DNA from: Metallyticus violacea | Lineage: Eukaryota; Arthropoda; Insecta; Mantodea; Metallyticidae | NCBI GenBank assembly: GCA_030762175.1 | Contig: CM060838.1 | Location: forward strand, 21,110,001-21,174,000 | Reading direction: 5' to 3' | DNA: 64,000 bases | Part shown: positions 59,130 through 64,000 of the stretch, piece by piece | Position numbering within the stretch: the first letter of the stretch is position 1 | How the letters are laid out: every line of letters starts with the position of its first letter | Notes under the pieces: generated by a model | The model's input: only the letters and a program-made list of their open reading frames with translations | The model's database searches: none | What the model was told of the DNA's origin: nothing | Made by a program: the position numbers and the translations under genes

Positions 59130-60485
59130 GGAGAAATGCAATGTTTTAATAAGCTATATAAATCAAGATGTGAATGGGTTTAAATATTTTTATCTTTACA
59201 ATTAAAATGTAACTTTTTATAAAAAATTAATTAAACTTGAGTATTAAGAGTTAAGGTCTTGAAACTCAAAGAATTTCAGCTAAAATGACTAATGCCTACT
59301 ATTTATTATAACAGAGTTGATACATTATAGGCTGTATGGACTTTTAATAAAATATCCACTGTTTTCGTGATATAGACGATAAACATTAAAGGTCGTATAC
59401 TTTGCTGCGCTTAGGATACCAGGTTAAAAAAATCACTCTGCCTTATTGCGTGACAATAGCAAGTTCAAACAAAAATTTTAACGAAGGTAATTTTTTTCTT
59501 CTTCTTCTAATGATTTAAATATCAGATAAGAGATCAAAGGGAAATATTTTAGTTGACTGCTTCAACGGAAATGAGATTCCATCGCCGGGTGGTAAGACTT
59601 CGTGCGAACACAAAAGAAAATAATACGCCCGAAAGTAGTCAAATGAAAGTGTTGGTTGGCAGCGGAAGCACTGCCATTGATAGCTGGCATGTAGACCTCC
59701 ACAATCAGCTCGTAACTCTCTTTAGCTAAGTGACAAATAAATGTGTGTGAGATTACTCTGTTCCTGCAATAGGTGGCTTAACTTCCGTTTCAGTAGCAGC
59801 AAAACGCGCTTTCGGTTTCTACAAGTGAGTTGCCTTTGTCAAAAACTTTATATGAAGCATAAGAAGAGGACACAGAATGACCCATGTCTTCTTACACACT
59901 ACCATGTATTTCTAATTCCACTCCCCCGCCCCGAGCTTTTCTCCCCTCTGGGCTATCTTGCCTTTCAATTTACAACCCAATTATTTCTTTTTTGTATATA
60001 CTATCCCGTCTTTACAATTGTGTAATATCATCTGCCTTATCCCAAGCCTTCATTTTTGTTTTAATACATCTAAGCAATTTATTTCAGACGTATTTCACAA
60101 ATATCTTCTGCTGCCAGTTTCTAAACCACACGGACAAAGAAAATGGCAAGGGAAGGCAATCCTACACTTGTACTAAACATTTAATGTTTCCTATGTTATA
60201 TGTTAAAAAAACTGTCGTATGTGTTTCTTTTGAATTTTAATCTTCACATTTCTGCTTTTAAGTGTTTTTTTTCCCCCACTACATAAAGATTTCTATTACA
60301 GAGTTTTTCACTTAAATTACTCAAATATTTACAAAATAGACACAAAAAAGGCTTAATAATAGTTCTAAATCTTTCTTCTGCTTAAACAAGAGTAGTTTTA
60401 AAAATGTTACCTTCGAATGCATTAACAAAAAATGACATTATAAAATAATTCGAATAAAGCTAAATAACATAGATATACCTACTTA
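59130..60485. other. Non-coding stretch
   Basis: No recognised gene; ORFs at 59741-60240 overlap in three frames and show no domain. Confidence 0.45.
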
Positions 60486-61149
60486 TACGGAGGATGTCAA
60501 AATGTATACACACTTCAAGCAAAGAAAAAAATGTGCTAACATAACAAAACTGAATTCACATTAACCGAAAATGGTCTTAGACTTTTACAACATTTGCTCA
60601 AAATGCCCACCATCGGCGTCGATACACTTCTGAGTACGTTGAACTACTGATTGAGCAACGTTTGCGAAAGTGTCCTCAGCGATTGCAGCATGCCGTTTCA
60701 ATTTCTTCCCGAAGTGTTGCCAGCGTAGCTGGTTTTCTATGGTATACAACATCCTTAAGAGTTCCCCATAGGTAGTAGTCCAATGGAGTTAGATCCGGAG
60801 AATGTGGTGGAAACTCATTCGGACCTCTTCGTCCTATCCGGTGCCTTGGATACTTCAAAATTGCTTTCCGCTGTTCAAATGATAATCTTGGCTCCATTTT
60901 GTGGCAGCAACGCTAGCATAACCTAATGTGAGTCACATCTGTTTACAGAACATCATATGATCGTTTTGGCTTCATTTGTTCATTGTTGATTTACTTGTCA
61001 CTTAGCAACGCAATCATAATGTATGTGAGTCTCATCTGTTTACAGAATATCATACTACACATTACTGTTGTTTTTCGGTGCAACTTTGAAATATATTACA
61101 TAGATATCTACTGTGAAAGTGTGTCTACATTTTTTGGCACCCTCCGTAT
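60486..61149 (-). mobile_element. Internally deleted Tc1/mariner element (copy 3 of 3)
   Basis: 664 bp, TA at both flanks (60484-60485, 61150-61151). Inverted ends TACGGAGGATGTCAAAATG and TACGGAGGGTGCCAAAAAAT. One open frame (60897-60676) fuses the start MEPRLSFEQRKAILK directly to HRIGRRGPNEFPPHSPDLTP and LDYYLWGTLKDVVYHRKPAT, so the first two catalytic Asp are deleted while the third-Asp block PDLTPLD is kept. Two subterminal repeat units (60906, 61004). Non-autonomous. Confidence 0.88.
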
Positions 61150-62460
61150 ATTGAGAGCAAGGGTTTCATTATAAGACTATAATATAAGTTAATATTTCTA
61201 AAAAAATAATAGCCAGATTTAATGAACATTACTGTATAGAAGCACACATATGTATCTGAACTTTCTATTCAGAAGTAAAATAAATTTAAATTTCAATAAA
61301 TACACTCATGAAGCTCCCCCTCCCCTTTTCCATTAAACAGAACTTTTATGCCATGAAACTTTAAAACACCATAATATGATAGAATATATACTTAAATTAG
61401 TTCATTTTAGTAATATTCTATAATTATTTTATCCTCCTGCTACTAAAGTTCGCAGATACAACTTCAGAAAGCGACATGGGCCAGCGTAACATTAATTTCG
61501 ATTTGTCACAGCTTTGAAGCTTCTCTGATCACGTACCTGCCAGTTTCCTTACGAGTTGGGATAGACCTGGCAAGTGTAATATAACCGAATTTGACGTTCT
61601 TTTTGATGGAAATATAATCTGTGATTTTTTTTCTAAATCAGAATATGTATGGCTTATAAGGAGTTGCATAGACTCTGTCGCATGCCTTTAAATGTTGATG
61701 TGCCACGCCCCTTTCACTGAAAGTCTTCATATTTCAAGTATTTTCATAAATACAGCTTTTTAGGTAAATTTTGTTATTCTCTCATTAAAAGCAGCAGACT
61801 AGGCAACAGAGGAAGCTGTTAATGTTAATTATTCCTCTGCAATGCATTAGAGCCTATCATGGGTGTTTAAACTAAATTTCAATTGAGATTATCTTGAAAC
61901 ATATGTTTCATTTTCTCAAAAACTATTATAACTACCAGTGTTTTGCACACTTATGTAATAAAATCTGTTAATTTCACTGAATTCGATTATATTTGTCAGT
62001 GTAATACATTTTGTAAAATTTTATATTTTGAATAAAAATTTGGCGTGTAAATTTGACTTCATTTTCTGTTTAAAGAAAAATATTTTAACTGAAATACATT
62101 TGGCAACTAATTCTTGTAGTTCAGTGGCATTAAATACAATGCTTTAATGTACAGAAAATATTATATCCCTCTGCTGGGGGTAGTTTTTGACAAAAAAGAA
62201 ATAAAAACAAAAGTTTTTTGCAATTTTCCCCCAAATCTTTTTCGGACAAACTATTACATGCAATATAAATAATACATAACAGGAAACTGCGGGGGGGGGG
62301 GGTTTATAGTGATCTATTGAGTGTGCAAAGAAATATGCACGTTTCCTGTGTTCAGTGCATGCTCAAATAAGTCATTACACTTACCCAATTCTCTAAGCTC
62401 TCATACATAAAAGTGATAAACTTCTTTGATTCTTTGTATTTGAGTAATAAGAAATTTTTT
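61150..62460. other. Non-coding stretch
   Basis: AT-rich with a G12 run at about 62290-62301; 61890-62250 loosely resembles the dispersed repeat at 36880/49470. No gene. Confidence 0.45.
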
Positions 62461-62640
62461 AATGGTGTTTAACGCCCGAAAGGATTTTTTAAGCGTTCCA
62501 GGCCTAAGTTTAGAGTACCTCCTCGGCATGTGCCATTTATGAGGACTGAGGAAAACCTGGAAAATACCTCAGTCGGGGAGGACGGTCCTGACGGGATTCG
62601 AACCGCAGACCTTTTTAACGACCTCGGCCACCAATGCGGT
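62461..62640 (-). mobile_element. SINE family B copy with internal deletion
   Basis: AATGGTGTTTAACGCCCG is joined to AAGCGTTCCAGGCCTAAG, with the CACCGCCTGTGGTG part lost, a deletion like but not the same as that at 29211. B box GGGATTCGAACCG; head partly shortened. Confidence 0.88.
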
Positions 62641-64000
62641 ATAATTAGTAGTGCACAGTATTTTTTGAGATTTTCTTCGATTAGTTATTTCATTTCATAA
62701 TTTAAGATTTTTCTCGCGCATAAGTAGATTCGCTTTCCCTATTCACCCTACTAGGATCCAGCTAATAATCATCTTCTATAATATTCAATAAAAGTCAAGG
62801 GATTGCTCTGCTATTTTCCTCCAACCCTCAGCACATTAATTTGGATTTGGTTTTTGTAGATATTTTAACCTTTAGGCAGTAGTTTTCTACTGTAAAGACG
62901 GTTGTAGTTTTGACTATTGTACGCTTTTATCTTAGTTCTTACAAATACGTCTTTAATTACAATGATATCAGTAAGTTATGAAGCTAACAGCTCAGAGCAG
63001 CATATTGTTCCTAGGATATCACCTCCATTTTGCTGTTGGCTGAACTGAACATGTCTCCATTTACGTATCTCTCACAATTGGGAAACCGGAAGTGACATTA
63101 ATGCAACCAGTACCATGTACATTATGCATTAAGTTAGCCCTCATTCTTTATTGAGCATCTCGTATACTTTAACAGCATTCTAAGATACTGTTCCTCTGCT
63201 CTTTTCCTATCGTCTTTCTTTTGTTTACCATAGTGATGATACGGGAAACAAACACTGCCAGGCCACTGTCATGGTATTTCCTAACTTAGCTATCTGCTTT
63301 GTGACAAATGAGATATTGTTTCAACTGTATGTTGCAAGCTAAGTGCATTACATGCTCAGTTTATCCAAGATGTAAGATGGCATTTCACTATAGGTTACAG
63401 TTCAGTAATTTTAATTTAATATACGACTTTAAGTAGTTTATAAATACCGTAAAGAAAGTGTAAAGAAAAAAAAAACAGTTTTAGCATTCTGAAGCACCAA
63501 ATGCATAGCTCCTCAAAAGCATAATCCTCAACAGATGCCTTGGCATGAGTATAAGAAAGAAGGAGGAAATGAAATTACTCCAGACATGGTCTAACACTTT
63601 AAATGAAAACCCATGGTCTCAGGTCAATTCCCGGCCTTTGACAGGGTGGGCAGCAGAACAAAGGCAAGAGAGGAATGATTTGTTCGTCCCCACACATAGT
63701 GGAGATACAAAGGGTGCACAGAAGGGGCTTGGTCCGCCTCCTAATGCTAATTAATCATTCAGCACCTGTCATATCTTCCCATCGAGGTTTTATGCTGCAT
63801 TTTCACATTAGCTACATACGCTACCCGAGGCATTATAGCTGCAGGCTTTGCGTGTATGATCTCCAGTTATGTTACAACTAAGAATATGTGGAAAATAATT
63901 GGGCGTATCATTGATAACGATCGTGAAAATAGAGAAGCAAACATTTCCTCCTTCTGAAGATTGTCATTATTATAGCTTTAGTCATTAATGATAATTTGTT
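62641..64000. other. Non-coding stretch, right edge
   Basis: No gene recognised. 63600-63760 is GC-balanced with a short B-box-like TCAATTCCCGG (about 63622-63632) and two unassigned ORFs. Confidence 0.4.

Noticed and set aside
1..64000. CRISPR arrays, prophage, bacterial operons
   Set aside because: There are no short regularly spaced repeats with unique spacers and no dense ORF organisation. The only regular array (15630-16265) is a 97-bp head-to-tail tandem repeat without spacers.

Overview
This is a eukaryotic, very probably insect or other arthropod, genomic window. It is AT-rich and gene-poor, full of tRNA-derived SINEs and decayed DNA transposons, with one short TTAGG-type (insect telomere motif) tract. 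Long introns and this repeat density suggest a large genome, but I cannot name the species. No prokaryotic operon, CRISPR array or prophage is present. Nearly every open reading frame is noise, a SINE read through, or a transposase/reverse transcriptase fragment.

One real host gene is visible. Three coding exons on the minus strand (22836-22963, 9437-9533, 7633-7736) splice in perfect phase into the first 109 codons of a Polycomb group RING finger protein of the Psc/BMI1/MEL18 type. They give the initiator Met, the whole C3HC4 RING and the conserved helix after it. The first intron between coding exons is 13.3 kb and the second 1.7 kb. The exon with the ATG starts one base before it at a splice acceptor, so at least one 5'UTR exon and the promoter lie to the right. 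The RAWUL half is not found and probably lies beyond position 1.

Mobile DNA: (1) SINE family A (about 12 copies, about 290 bp), (2) SINE family B (about 12 copies, about 270 bp) and (3) SINE family C (4 copies, up to about 410 bp). All three have a tRNA-like head, and several A and B copies keep clear target-site duplications. (4) A near full-length mariner relic (6329-7596) sits next to a Psc splice donor. (5) Three internally deleted Tc1/mariner elements of one family (4569, 15067, 60486) have 1, 2 and 7 copies of a 97-bp subterminal repeat. (6) There are relics of other DDE transposases (50880, 54440), a Mutator-like protein (55205), a helix-turn-helix transposase family (11690, 57740), an arthropod multicopy protein family (2945, 30130), LINE fragments (18714, 36024, 41255) and a pogo-like MITE (13802). 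(7) A 1.7-kb long inverted repeat lies at 25210-26896.

Layout: 1-22963 carries the Psc coding exons and introns with insertions. 22964-28000 is upstream sequence with a GC-rich patch and the long inverted repeat. 27000-33900 is a dense SINE and relic cluster. 34000-45900 is mostly anonymous AT-rich DNA with microsatellites, including a 380-bp ACT repeat. 45900-55600 mixes SINEs with transposase relics. 55600-64000 is mostly anonymous, with one promoter-like patch at 55890-56020.
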